This document shows positions 42,326 through 54,300 of a stretch of DNA of 64,000 nucleotides, piece by piece; position 1 is the stretch's first letter, and each line of letters begins with the position of its first letter. The position numbers and the translations under genes were made by a program. Below the pieces are notes generated by a model. It saw only the letters and a list, made by a program, of their open reading frames with translations. It did no database searches and was not told the DNA's origin. This stretch comes from Macrocystis pyrifera (Eukaryota > Sar > Phaeophyceae > Laminariales > Laminariaceae): the NCBI GenBank assembly GCA_031763025.1, contig JASSKH010000009.1:248001-312000 (forward strand), given 5' to 3'.

Positions 42326-42546
42326 AACGAGTGATGAGTATCTATTCACGGAGGGATAATCACAGGAATTAAAGAATATGCACCGTAGAGCAGGGCAAGC
42401 GTTGCCCTGCCGTCCCCTACGTTTTGCCATTTAATACAAAGTTGGACGGAGGTGTGGACCTTTCAGGGATTGGTCGGGCTTACAAAAGCCGCCATAAAAC
42501 ATGAACGATGCGTGCGCAACACGTCGGCCAGAAACAGTAACAACAT

Positions 42547-42885
42547 GCGCATTTGGGGTAGGAGCGAAAAATAGCAGCAGCGATGCGATAACACTATGCT
42601 GCAGAGGTCAGGTGCATTTTGGGTAGGAGTGAAAAATTGCAGCAGCGACACGAGACATACTGCAAAGGTCGTCAGAGGCCAGTGCCCAGTCATCGGGACT
42701 GAGTCGTCGACTCGCGAATACCAGTCATTTTGAAGTACCGAGTCCAAGAGTACGTCAAAGTACCGAAACGACAGAGTCCTCGCGAGTCTCAAGGGTACGA
42801 GGGGAGGAAATGACTGAGTCCTCGCGAGTGTCAAGGGTGCCAGGAGGAGCTGAACTATCGGAGTCCTCGGGAGTCTCACGGGTAC
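42547..42885 (+). repeat. Two short tandem repeat families
   Basis: About 61-bp units around GGGTAGGAG-GAAAAAT-GCAGCAGCGA (42547-42668), then about 45-bp units around GAGTCCTCGCGAGT-TCAAGGGT (42770-42885, three copies). Confidence 0.75.
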
Positions 42886-42929
42886 TTAAATTCGAAATAT
42901 AAACCAAAACATAATATTAAAATTACAGT

Positions 42930-43560
42930 CGAATCGCGCAGATTGCGATGGCTTCGACGTGCCGTGAACACACCAAATAAGATCTCGCAGAAAAGTCCAC
43001 GATGACAAAAAAAAGGCATACAAGGAGACCTTTCGCCGATGATCTTTAAGCATATGCACCTCGTAAACAAAACTCTGCAGACAAAACAGATGATATAAAT
43101 GCAGCCGCGCAGAACTCGAAGGCCTCGACACGCCGTGCAACAACCTGAACCAATGAAACAAACACAGGCACGACTTCAACGGTGACTGTCGGTCGTGTAA
43201 GCATGAATGCCTTTTAGAAAAAAAATAAGAAAAAGAAGGGAATTTCTCGAAGAAACTACCAGGTGTATCACACAACAAACAATATTTTTTTTAAGTTATA
43301 CGCACGTTTGAAAGAACGCGTGAGACGCTTGAGACGGCGATACGTCGGAATCGAGTCGGCAGGGCACAGCTACGCTCGAGACGTCGTCGTGGCCAGGACT
43401 TCGGTGTAAGGTGGAGGCATGACCGGTCTTTGTCTAGTTGCCTCGATTATTTCCGAGCGTTCCTGATTTGCGCGCTCATGGTAGCTAGGACTACGGTACG
43501 CTGTCGTCTGCGGCTAGGGAACAGGCAATGTCATAGACTTCCGAAGGTAGACATAAATAT
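42930..43560 (+). repeat. Segmental duplication, copy 1
   Basis: Matches 44440-45006 in two blocks (ATCGCGCAGATTGCGATG ... ACACGCCGTG, and CGTGAGACGCTTGAGACGG ... AGGTAGACATA) at roughly 80-85 percent identity by eye, with indels between the blocks. Confidence 0.85.
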
Positions 43561-43901
43561 GCTGGAAACCATGATACCAACCACTGTCGAAATCGTCAGA
43601 AGAGGTGGAACTCCTCCCGAGTACCAGGTATACAGTCGTACTTCAACCACGGCCCTCTGGAACGTCACTGGGTGACGAAATGGTTCGGAATGGAGTAGAT
43701 GACAGCTACGAGGCAGTATCCAACGCCTATCATCAAAATGGGCGACGGCACCGGTGGCTCTGCGGCGTCCTCGTAGATGTCGACACGTGCAGACGCGAAG
43801 AAAACGCGATCTGGGACGTTGTCCGCACTCCAAGGAAGAATCGGCCACACGGATGCGCTGACGTGTCGGGCGCAGCTGATAATCACCGGAATAAAAGACA
43901 A
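43300..43901 (-). pseudogene. Remnant of a multi-pass membrane protein gene (minus strand)
   Basis: The minus-strand frame 43901-43665 reads like a real exon: FIPVIISCARHVSASVWPIL, then ASARVDIYEDAAEPP and a hydrophobic segment SPILMIGVGYCLVAVIYSI. The next frame has a second hydrophobic segment (PPLLTISTVVGIMVSSIF), followed by a tail (EIIEATRQRPVMPPPY) with internal stops. The tail has a cleaner copy at 45006-44790. No family recognised. Confidence 0.3.
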
Positions 43902-44439
43902 CGCGAGACTTCCTAGGCAGCGGCGAGTGACATATGCGAAGGTACTGCGCGTGGGTGTGGTCCCATGTCATATGAGCTGGGATTTCATCAGTGGCCGTCA
44001 AAACACCCGCGGTACAAAACCTTCAGTAAAATACACTCGGTCAAGAAAAGATACTCGTAGCCGTTTTCATTTTAGCCGAAAGAGAAACCAAACCCCTACG
44101 AACTCGTAAAGGGATTCGGAACCCCATGCAATACTGTTTTGTAGCGAAAATGAACGGTGCTGGCGTGCTGAGCGCTAGGGTACCGTTTCTTTGTGTTAAG
44201 TCGGATGGTTGCACGAGTAACTAACCAAACTAGAGTAACAACGTATAATATTAATATTGTAGGGCAGGGCAAGGGTTGCCCTGCTGTTCCCTAGGTGTTA
44301 CCATATAATGAAAGGTTGGACGAAGGTATGAAAATTCTCTCGCGACGTCGATAGTTGCCACGTAGAATATTACTTGTTTGAAGATGCTGCAGTTGCCGCT
44401 ATTTCGAAGCAAAAAAAACAAAACATAACATCACAGTCA

Positions 44440-45006
44440 CATCGCTCAGATTGCGATGACCTCGGCGTGTCGCGAACACTGCAATACCAAATGAAACGCC
44501 GCAGTGAAGTCCAACATGACAAAAGGCATACAAGTAGACTTTTCGCCGATGATCGTTACGTACATGCACCCCGTAAACAACACTGCTGTCGACCGAACAG
44601 TTAATAATATAAATGTAGCTGCGCAGAACTCGAAAGGCTGGACGCGCCGTGGAACGTTTCTGCAAAATGCGTTCTAGCAAAAGGAGGGAAACAAGAAGGC
44701 AGACAGTCCTAATCGAGAAGCAATATCACACAAAAAATCAAAACGTTTCAACACACATGTGAAGAACACGTGAGACGCTCAAGGCGGCGGTACGTCGGAG
44801 TCGAGTCGGCAAGGCACAGCTGCGCTCCCAACGTCGTAGTGGCCAGGATCTCGGTAAGGCGGAGGCATGATGGGTCCTTGTCTAGTCGCCTCGATTATCT
44901 CCGCGCGTTCTTGGCTTGCGCGCCCATGGTAGCTAGCACTACGGTATGGTGTCGTTTGTGCCTGGGAAACAGGCAAGATCATAGACTTTCGAAGGTGGAC
45001 ATATAA
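44440..45006 (+). repeat. Segmental duplication, copy 2
   Basis: Matches 42930-43560. On the minus strand it keeps an open tail RKSMILPVSQAQTTPYRS ... QERAEIIEATRQGPIMPPPY ending in a stop near 44779, but lacks the upstream membrane segments. Confidence 0.85.
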
Positions 45007-45224
45007 CCAAAATAGAGTCACAACGTATAATATTAATAGCTCTATTAATAGCTCTACCTTTTCACGGTGGAAATCACGGAATAAAGCCTGCAAACACCCG
45101 TTACCGAGTATCCCAGTGAACTGAGTACACAAGGAAGGAAAGCACGTGCACTACCACGTCTATGACTAACGTGGTCGTTTATTTGTTCATTATTTCGCTC
45201 GTTCATGAAAACACAGACTGTTTG

Positions 45225-45395
45225 TGGGTCGGGTAGCAAACTCGCGGGTCAGGTCAGGTTGGGGAGGATAATCCGACCCAACCCGTGGAGTTTTGAAATA
45301 CATCTGGCCCGACTTGACCTGACCCAGCCCGACCCGTGAGAGTTCAACAACATCCTGGCCCGACCCGCGGGTCGGGTCATGACCCGTGGAGAGCC
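45225..45395 (-). repeat. ACCCGACCCG-type degenerate repeat
   Basis: GACCCAACCCGTGGAGTTTTG, CCCGACCCGTGAGAGTTC and CGACCCGCGGGTCGGGTC. Same family as the 0.5 and 11.3-12.1 kb arrays, with an inverted junction at 45360-45380. Confidence 0.8.
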
Positions 45396-46537
45396 TTGAA
45401 TATTTACGATGATAATAAATCATTCGGTGTATCCCCCGATGATCAAGATAGCTCGCTCGGTGTTTCCCCTGGTTTTTAGAAGTAGGTACTGTACACTGCT
45501 GTAATACGTAATACAGTATAATCAGCCATATGAAAGCAGGACACCGAGCCTAAAACAAGTGGCATGGCATGCAAAAGGTTTTACAGCAATTTAGGGCCGC
45601 CTGCAGCCGACGACAATCGCTGAACAGCTTTAGGGAAACCGTCCTGCTGCACGGCATAAAATCGCACAATTTTCGCTCCGATACAACAGACTGGCAGACG
45701 TTCCCCCGCTCGGAAAAAGGCCACTCAAGGTGCGGACCCGCAGTTTTTCAACGGCGGGGGAATAAGACTCATCATCTACTACTTCCGTAGACAACATGCC
45801 GATGTGTTCTAAGACCCACACCTACAGGCAAGTTCGGGTTTGCCATCAATCAAGAATCTCTTGAAACGTTGACCAATCGGGATTGCTGGGGAGACACCAT
45901 GTAACCGTTCCCACAGCGGCCCCATGCCTTAGGATACGAGAACACGAACGGTGGCCGAGAATCTACCATAGACCCACGCATACTTGGCGTCAACAAAGCG
46001 AAAATAAAGTACTCGATTACGGGGGAACATACTGGTGGTAGTAATAGTAGCGATAGTACTAATAGTAATAGTACAAACAGACAGTTGGTTACGAGAACCA
46101 AACATGGTGTGCAAACGTAGGGGGATGCCTAGTTTTTCGGTCCATCGTGGATTCTGATTACCATTTATTACTACCAGGTACGTGTTTCTTACTAAGCATA
46201 ATGTATTGCTATGCACCCCTGTAATAGTGGCATCACACCTGCATTTACGACGCCACACCAAAAGCCAGATATAAACCAGTGTGCACTATTAATAGAAAAA
46301 TGCACTTCAAGCAGTAGAATGCGCTACAGCGGAATACACTACAAGCAGAACTCGCTACAGTAGGATGCACCGCAGCAGAAAGCATGGGTCCAGTTTCGCT
46401 GCGTACAGCAATATACCAGCACCAGCACGTGATCGGTCCTTTTTCGGCCACGGCATACTTTCGTGATCCGCAAAGTGCAAAACCACGACCACCATCTTGG
46501 AACCGGAGCCTCAAGAACAAGGCCCACCACCGTAGCA

Positions 46538-46572
46538 GCAGCGGCAGCAGCAGCGGCAGCAGCAGCGGCAGC
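46538..46572 (+). repeat. CAG/CGGCAG microsatellite
   Basis: GCAGCAGCGGCAGCAGCAGC and continuation. Confidence 0.9.
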
Positions 46573-47934
46573 AAGCAGCACTATCGTCGTGCCCGTTTGC
46601 CTTGTTGGGTTGCTTCCGACTTGCGTTTTTGTGCGACGGGATGGCCATGGCTCCCTGAATTCGACGCTAACCTACAGGATACAGGGTCGAGGATAAGGGA
46701 TCGAGTGTAAAGGATCAACAATCAAGGACAAAGGGCAAGGGATCAGAACAGAACGGGGTCGAGCAAAAATTGCTGACGGGGATGAGGCAAGAATAAACAA
46801 CGGGTACGTACCAGGTACTGGTATGAGGCAAGAATGGAGGGGGTTGCATACAATATACACTTGCCGCAAACTACGTAGGACGTGCGGTCAGGGACCGAAC
46901 GCCACAAGAAGTGCTAGCATGATACACCATGAGCCATCACCATCTCGCGGTGCAGTGCCTTCACTGGTAACACGCAACACCGATTTGCTACACCAACATG
47001 CTACACCATCATGCTATGATACACCAAAGTGATGCTACACCATAAACCAACACTCTGCTGACGCCAACACGATATTCTACACTGTTAATTACATGTGATC
47101 ATGTACCAACAGGTCATTATGCACTATTAATAACACGCTATTGCATACCAACATGTTCCGATACACCAACATTCTATATTATATTGGTACAACAACATCC
47201 TATTGGTATACAATTAGCATACATAATGTAAGGTCAACCACCTGGCTACAGAATATACACTACAAATACCATGCCAGGTAAACGTTACGAACACATGCAT
47301 CACAGGTGCGAAGTTACTCCAGAAATAGACAGACATATACATCGCTTTCACAAGTATCACGGTTCGATACGGTGGTTTGTGTGACCGTCAAGAGTTGCTT
47401 GATTACTTTGACACAAAGGTAAATGGTACCTGGCCTGCCCCGTCTGACCACCCGTGCTGGTCCCAGCTGCCCTGCCGCCGAAGCTATTCGCGCGCGCCAG
47501 CGGAGTGGCGCCCGAAGACGAAGCAAAGCCTATGATATAGTGCACGAGAGCAGACCATAGCACCCCATGGCAAAAGCAATGCATCAGATACAAAAACGAC
47601 AGAGGTGCATGGTCGGGCAGTCGCTAAAGGCAAACGTAACTCGTCGATACGGGAGGCGTCGAAGCTGCAACAGGTATAACATAATCCATCTACAACAGTA
47701 CCAGCTAGGTTTGCTAACAGCTGTCTACAACAGCAGGCCAAATGAAAGCTCTCTACCAATATTAGGTCCATTACAGAAAGTGATAATACAATACAGTATT
47801 AATACAATTAATACGAAGTACGATAAACGTCGCGTACTCCTAGGTACGACAGAGCTCGACTGACGCAATATACGTATTTTATATGTGGACTTGTTGTGAA
47901 CTTGAGCTATTTCTTTACCTCTGTCCCGGAGGGG

Positions 47935-47963
<29 letters not shown>
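47935..47963 (+). repeat. Poly-A run (29 bp)
   Basis: Uninterrupted A run after CCCGGAGGGG. It could be the tail of a retroposed sequence, but no body or target duplication is evident. Confidence 0.85.
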
Positions 47964-47967
<4 letters not shown>

Positions 47968-48253
47968 GTAAACCCCCAAGGTCGTAAATTCGGTTCGACT
48001 AGAAAGCCCACGTTTCCGGCGATTCTAACAATAGCAAGGACCATAGAATGTGCTTAATAGGCTACTCATAGTACGTAATCAGGGGTACCTGGGTATATAC
48101 CCGAGTAAGACTAAAATCACCAGGTTAGATACCCTACAAACGACACCCTACCAAGCACACCCTACAATAAGCACACCCTGCTGAGCACACCCTACTTTAA
48201 GCACATCCTACTATTAATAGGCACAACCTTGAAAGAATGGAAAGCGCGGTGCA

Positions 48254-48328
48254 CTACTTCGTCGCGGCCCCACCTGAACCTCCGGCCGCAAATTCCGGTG
48301 ACTGCTTCGCCATGGCCACGTCTCCCTC
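48254..48328 (-). CDS. DMAP1: DMAP1 exon 10 (stop codon)
   Basis: The acceptor CTCGGCAG joins in phase 0, giving ILQKK-EGDVAMAKQSPEF and a Gly/Ala tail ending in TAG. Exactly 25 codons with stop. Confidence 0.82.
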   Translation of the reverse strand, partial: EGDVAMAKQSPEFAAGGSGGAATK

Positions 48329-51300
48329 CTGCCGAGCCACGAACGCGGCATACCCGCGGCATACCCCGCCCACCGTTCGAAGCGCACAGCATCCCAAGTA
48401 GAGGTGAAGTGGCACCGTTGAACGAGCCAACACGAGCAGCCAAAGAACGCCAGAAGCAGCGGCAACATAACTTTCTCAGCATCACTTTAAGGGTACAATT
48501 AGTTTTACGTACTGTCTCTAAAACGGTGGAAGGGGGTATGAACCCAGCTGCTTGATTATTGGTAGTACTTTTCAGGGATACCGCTTGCGCGTTGAGCTTT
48601 CTGGAAAACAAACTGACCTTCAACCCAAAATAAGTTGTGCTTAAGTGGTTAAACTTAAACCACGGCCGATCAAACCAATGCAGTACATCAAAAAGGAGTA
48701 CATGCAGATAAGGCAGCGATTTTACGCAAAACTTCAGCGGCGCGCCGAGATTGATGTAGTCCACAAAAGTTTGTGTGGCATGTAAAAAGCGGGAAAAAAA
48801 ACTGTAGGGCCTTATCCATCGAGCTCGCTTCCATGGAGTGAACCAACCCTTACGGGTTCAAAAAGATCCTGAACGGTAACCCGAAACGTCTTTTTCCTCA
48901 GGACGATTTCGTATCAAGTATTACCAGGTACAACACGGTAAGGTACGTTTTCATTGTGCGGTAATCCAATAGTGTACTACATAAAACACAGAAAAAAAAA
49001 AACTACCAGGTCCGTACGCAATGACGAGAGTGCACCCAAAAGTTTGATCCGCCTGATTGTACCCCTCAAACCATATACCGTCGTTGTGTTCAAACACCGT
49101 CCCAGTATACAGGAGACGCTATCCAACATACCCCTGTCTCCCGTTGGCATAAAGTGCAGCTACGTAACGCACGCATCCCACAGATTACGACCTAGACAAT
49201 TTACATTATATACACCCTATACATCACCTACGGTAGCATCATATACTCGTAGATCATCCAGAGTCGATATTGCCGTCATTGGACGTTGCGCGAGGGGAGG
49301 GCCGTATCACGCAGATCCCAGGCGGCAAGCGCATGAGGTATATACAGCGGTCCCACACAGATCCCCACCCGGAAAAAAAAAACAAAAAAACTGGAATCGC
49401 AGATCATAGAAATAGGCAATCTATCTGCCTCGCCAAATCTAGCTTATGAAATAGGGACCTGGTCCTCAACTGTCCGATGTGCCAACTCTAGTGCTAACCC
49501 TTTGCTGATTGCGCCAACCCTTGTGCTACGACGGTAAAGTGAAGGTGTGTTCTACTGTCGCTTCCTTCTCTTCTTCACCACCGCGCCTATTCCTAAAAAC
49601 CGCCGACACAGGCGACATTGGGGCTTCTACGCGCGCGGGGGGTTACGATACGGCAGCAAAAAGGGAACACAATGCCACCGAGGGCGCACGGAAACCCCGC
49701 TGGGTGTGACCCCGCCTTTACCTTCTTCTGCAGAATTTTCTCCAGGCTGAAGAGCGTCATCATATCTCGCTTCAGGTGGTCGTGCAGGTCGACGGCTGCC
49801 TTGGAAGCCATGCACTTTGTTTTGTCCGGCACGGCTAGCTCTTTCATCAGCGCCGACACCTGACCAACACCATCGCAAACGACGGACGATACCCCCACCG
49901 AAAAAAAACTAACATCGTATTAATATTGAAACAAACAAGCACAACACCACACCATCGGAAAACAGTAGGACGTCGCATAGCCAGAGACGAATACAACATC
50001 GCATATTACAGTATCAGAAGCGTACTGGTATGCAATACTCCATAATCAGCGAAATCTTTACAATCGCATCGCATATATGGTACAGTTATTGATATTAATA
50101 GTAAGACCGGAGCGTCAGCGAGGTCAAACCGTCTATTCCACACCGCAAAACACACCATGTTCCAATTTCACCGAAATCAAGGATCTACAACGCGATGCCT
50201 GAGGGCAAATATCGAGATAGAGTTAAGCTTCCTACGACAAGGATGCCGGTCCGACCCTAAGGCTTGTATTTTAGTTATGTGCGTGAGTACGTGATAAACC
50301 TGTTGAGGAAGCGCTAACGTGAAAAAAAAAAACGATACCACAGATACCACAGTCTCTACACCACGGTTACCGGCTCAACCCCGACAAAACAGAACAAAAA
50401 GTCACCAGGAATAGCTCCATGGAGGGTCTACTACGTGAACTACTGTACAATAATAAGATGATTCCATTCAAAGAGAACGGGCTCAACAGTTGAACAGTCG
50501 CAAACCCCATGGCGACATCGCAATTAATGCTGAATATCGTACCGAAAGTTTCGATATAAGGAATATGGAATATCGGACTTTCCAAGATATCTCGTGCCAA
50601 TCGAACGTGTTTTGCCCTTCATCCCCTGGCCTTCCCCGTGATTCTCAGCATACATATATGCTAAACGAAAGCTTCCATGTATCAAGTATCGAAATCGTAT
50701 CGATTGTTATTTTTTGTGTATCGGTATCGTATCGAACTCGATTCCGATATCGATGTGCGATATCCAACACTAATCACAATACAAATTACACGTCATCAGA
50801 GATCTCCTACCATCCGCACTGATGACACTCTGCAAGCGCTACCTATTGATGCACGTGTGGTGGTTTTACATGTGCCGCAGCTGCTAATACTTGACGACGC
50901 GAACATTAGAAGTACCTTCTTGAGCAGCCCCTTGCTGATGTGTTGTGACGGTGTCTGGCTCTTTTCAGAGAGGCGGTAACTCAGGAGGTACGGCTGTCCG
51001 GGCTGTGGGGCGTGGCCAATGCTCCTGAAAACAAACACAGGCGGGGACGTCCAGTCATCCACGAGGTCCAGCCAGTTGGCTCCACGGCAGTCCATATAAA
51101 CACCGATGTACCGTGCGATAGTTTCAAGATTATCCTCCCTTGTCGGATATCCACGGTATTGATTCCTACGGTATTGTTTTTTTTCAGTATCATTTCCTAC
51201 TGGTACGGCTTTGTTTCGTACTGTATTGACTCGTACTATATTGTTTCCATGCTACCACTGACATGGGATTGGGGATAGGGATAGGACCCTAACCCTTGTC

Positions 51301-54300
51301 TTCTGTTTGGTACTGGTACGAGCTTGCCTTCATGCGACCACTGACGAAAATATAGAAATGAGCTTCAATCGAACTCACACTAACATCGCGAAATGAGCTT
51401 CATATCCAACTCACACAAGTCACGAATCACCTTCACACCACCATCAGCACCAGAAACACTACTCTTCTTCAAAAATGTCAGTCGCAAGTCCACTGGATGC
51501 AACGCCATTAACTAGTCGCAGTCCGGTTCTTACTAGTAACAATCGCCGGGGGACGTTCAAGAAACCAGGCCGAAACATACTGTATGCAGTGCCCTCCACA
51601 AAGCAAGAGGGGGAGCAGCTGCAAACGCAACCTGAGACATTACCGTGACGTGCTTTCAGCATGCGCGTGGCTCGTATATCGTGTTACACAGTGAACCTCT
51701 CTCCGACGTTGATGATTTTACAATAAAAAAGGCTCGGTTGAACAGAGATACCCCCTTCAGCAGCTGAAGCAACCTGTTTGCACACCACGACGCTTGGAAA
51801 AGTGCCATTCTCAATGACCATCAACAATGACCCTCATCAATCATCATCAATCACCGTCAATGGCCATCATCAATCATCAATCATCAACAGTCAGCTCTCA
51901 TCAATCATCGATGACGACTGCTGCAGAGAGCAAACACGCTGTCGAGCACAACCCGAACCAATGGCGATACCATAATCTTAGAGAAATCGTCAGCAGTCCT
52001 TTCAGCTCTTACAGCTCTTACGGCTTGTAGACCTGCTCACCTCCGCGCGTCCGCCAAGGCTTGAATCTCGTCTCCCTGCTTGCTGGACGACTTGCTGCTC
52101 TGCCTAAGCTTTTTAATCTGCTGGTCGATCGACTTGAGCTCCTCCCTCAGCTTTCCCTCTTCCTCCTCGTTATCTCTTGTCTTCTTGAATTGGACCTGCC
52201 GACACGTGAGCGCGCGGAAACAAAACCTATGTAGGACAACACATTCCTTTTTGGCTTTTGAAACAAATGCCTTGCATACGACTCACAGTGGACGACGGTT
52301 GACAACAGTTGCTATCATTGTCCATGAGGTGTCAAGAGTGAGGCATCCCGTAACCCTTACGTACCAGGTACAACAGTAGCGGCAGCCACCGAGTGTAGTG
52401 CATGACAGACTTACAGTAGTGCAATGAGGTCGGCTGTCGTGTGCGAGTGAGCCCAGAAGTTCAAGACTCAAGCCAAGGGAGTCAACACAGTACAAATTGT
52501 AGTCACCTCTAGCTGCTGCCGCCGCTCCGCCTCGTGGGTGGCGTTGAAGGCGGTGAGTCCCGGCATGGTCAGTAGAGAACCCCCCGCCGCGCCATTCGAC
52601 GCTGTCCTTCGCACCGTCTGAGACATCAACAAGGGGACACACGGAAAACAGCCCCCCCCCCCCGCGAAAATGGGAAGTGTCAATCAGTTTGGTCAATAAA
52701 ATAGGGCCGGGTCGCGATTTAATCAATAGAAGGATAGAGTCGGCTTCATCTACGGGGCATGGGTGAACCATCGCTGTTTTCACTTGTTGATAGCACAACC
52801 ACAAGCATTCGTCGGACGCTGCTGCAATCAGTGCATAATAAGGGGCATGAAACCAAGCACAACACTTAGCCGGACGGCAGCATGTCGGAGCATGACGGCA
52901 GTATGAACTTCATAAGATGGACACACACAAACGCACCACGTACCGCAAAGCATGCACAATTGGCAATGGCCACCACTCGAGCATCTGAACCAAGGCAAAC
53001 CACAAACTGAGGCCTATCGCACGGGCTGGGCTGCACGGCAGCACGTTATGGTGCATGGAAGAAGAGTGCAGTATAGTATAGTACAATATCGTAGACTGTA
53101 TCGTGCACGCTGTGGATTGTTTGAACAATGCCTCAGAGATGGTGAAATGCTATACGAAGTATTAGAGTTATGAGCTGTTTCATAAACAGGTGGTGACACG
53201 TTGTATTCATGTCTCAATACAATTCGTAGTGCCAAAGTCTTACCAATATAGGTGGCAATTCGTTTTGCTGTAGTCTAACAAGGTGAACTGTTTTAGGTAT
53301 CATGTGATAATTGCTTTACCGTACAGAAGGTGTTAGGGGGATCACCTGCAGTCTGTTGGCGACGTCGTAGAAGCGCTGCTGCAAGTCTTGCACCGGCCTG
53401 TCAGGGGTGCACCTGTAGCGATCCTTGATCACCGGCCAGCGCAGGTCGTACTTCAGCGACAGCTGGACAAGGTGGTCAGTCTCCAGCTTCGACCACGCCG
53501 CGTCCTGCCCAATCAAAACGCCAAGAGGTTACAGACAACAACAGCTGTGCTTAGGTAGAGGCATACGGAGGGAGAAAGAGAGAGAGAGGGACGACGACAG
53601 TCCCTGACAGAACATCCTCTGCGCGTGGGATCTGGGCTCAAATACAACAACTCCACGAGAGGTTGGAAAAGTGTAACTTACACAAGGTGTAAGGGTCCTA
53701 ACCATGCAAGTGTGATCGTATCATGTCGCAATGCGTCTGAACCAAAATACGAATAGCTTTGAAGAGGGTGCCAGGGACTCTTCCTGCGGGAGCATATCGT
53801 ATATACTGTACCCGATTTACTGAATCATGTCATGTACAACTCCACGAGCGGTTGGAAACTCGGACACAGGGTGTAAAGGTCCATCCTACCCCACCAAACA
53901 TGACACTCAGGCTCACACCACGGCCAATCAGAGGTCGCAACAGAGATCTGTCTTCTACCACTGAAACCACGTACGCAATCCTTCAATGGCTGCAAGCTTG
54001 CAATCATGAAAGCAATCGTCCAATGATTGACAGAAATGATTCGATGGTCGAAATTACCCAACGAAATCATGCAATGATTGAAAGCAATAACGAAATGGTG
54101 GAAAGCAAGACTGTAAAGGTTGAAAGCAATCGTGCCATGGTTAATGGTTGAAAGCAAAAATTCGATGGTTGAAATCGAGAGCATGCAATGGTTAAAAATC
54201 ATACAGAGGCGGGGTATCGCCTCCATCACTCACACCACTCGTCACCCGACAGCAGTGCAATCCTGCAAGAAAGGGATTGAGGTTCGAGCAGCCCCTCAAG

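Larger units (their letters stand above)
45400..48200. other. Intergenic, no gene recognised
   Basis: Contains a CAG/CGGCAG run (46538-46572), an ACACCAACATGCTACACCA-like tandem (46970-47180) and a 29-base A run (47935-47963). The frames are repeat-driven. Confidence 0.5.

Noticed and set aside
49593..49721. Extension of the DMAP1 exon 9 frame past LQKK
   Set aside because: The donor AAG|GTAAAG and the phase-0 last exon with a family-like LQKKE continuation make the extension intronic.
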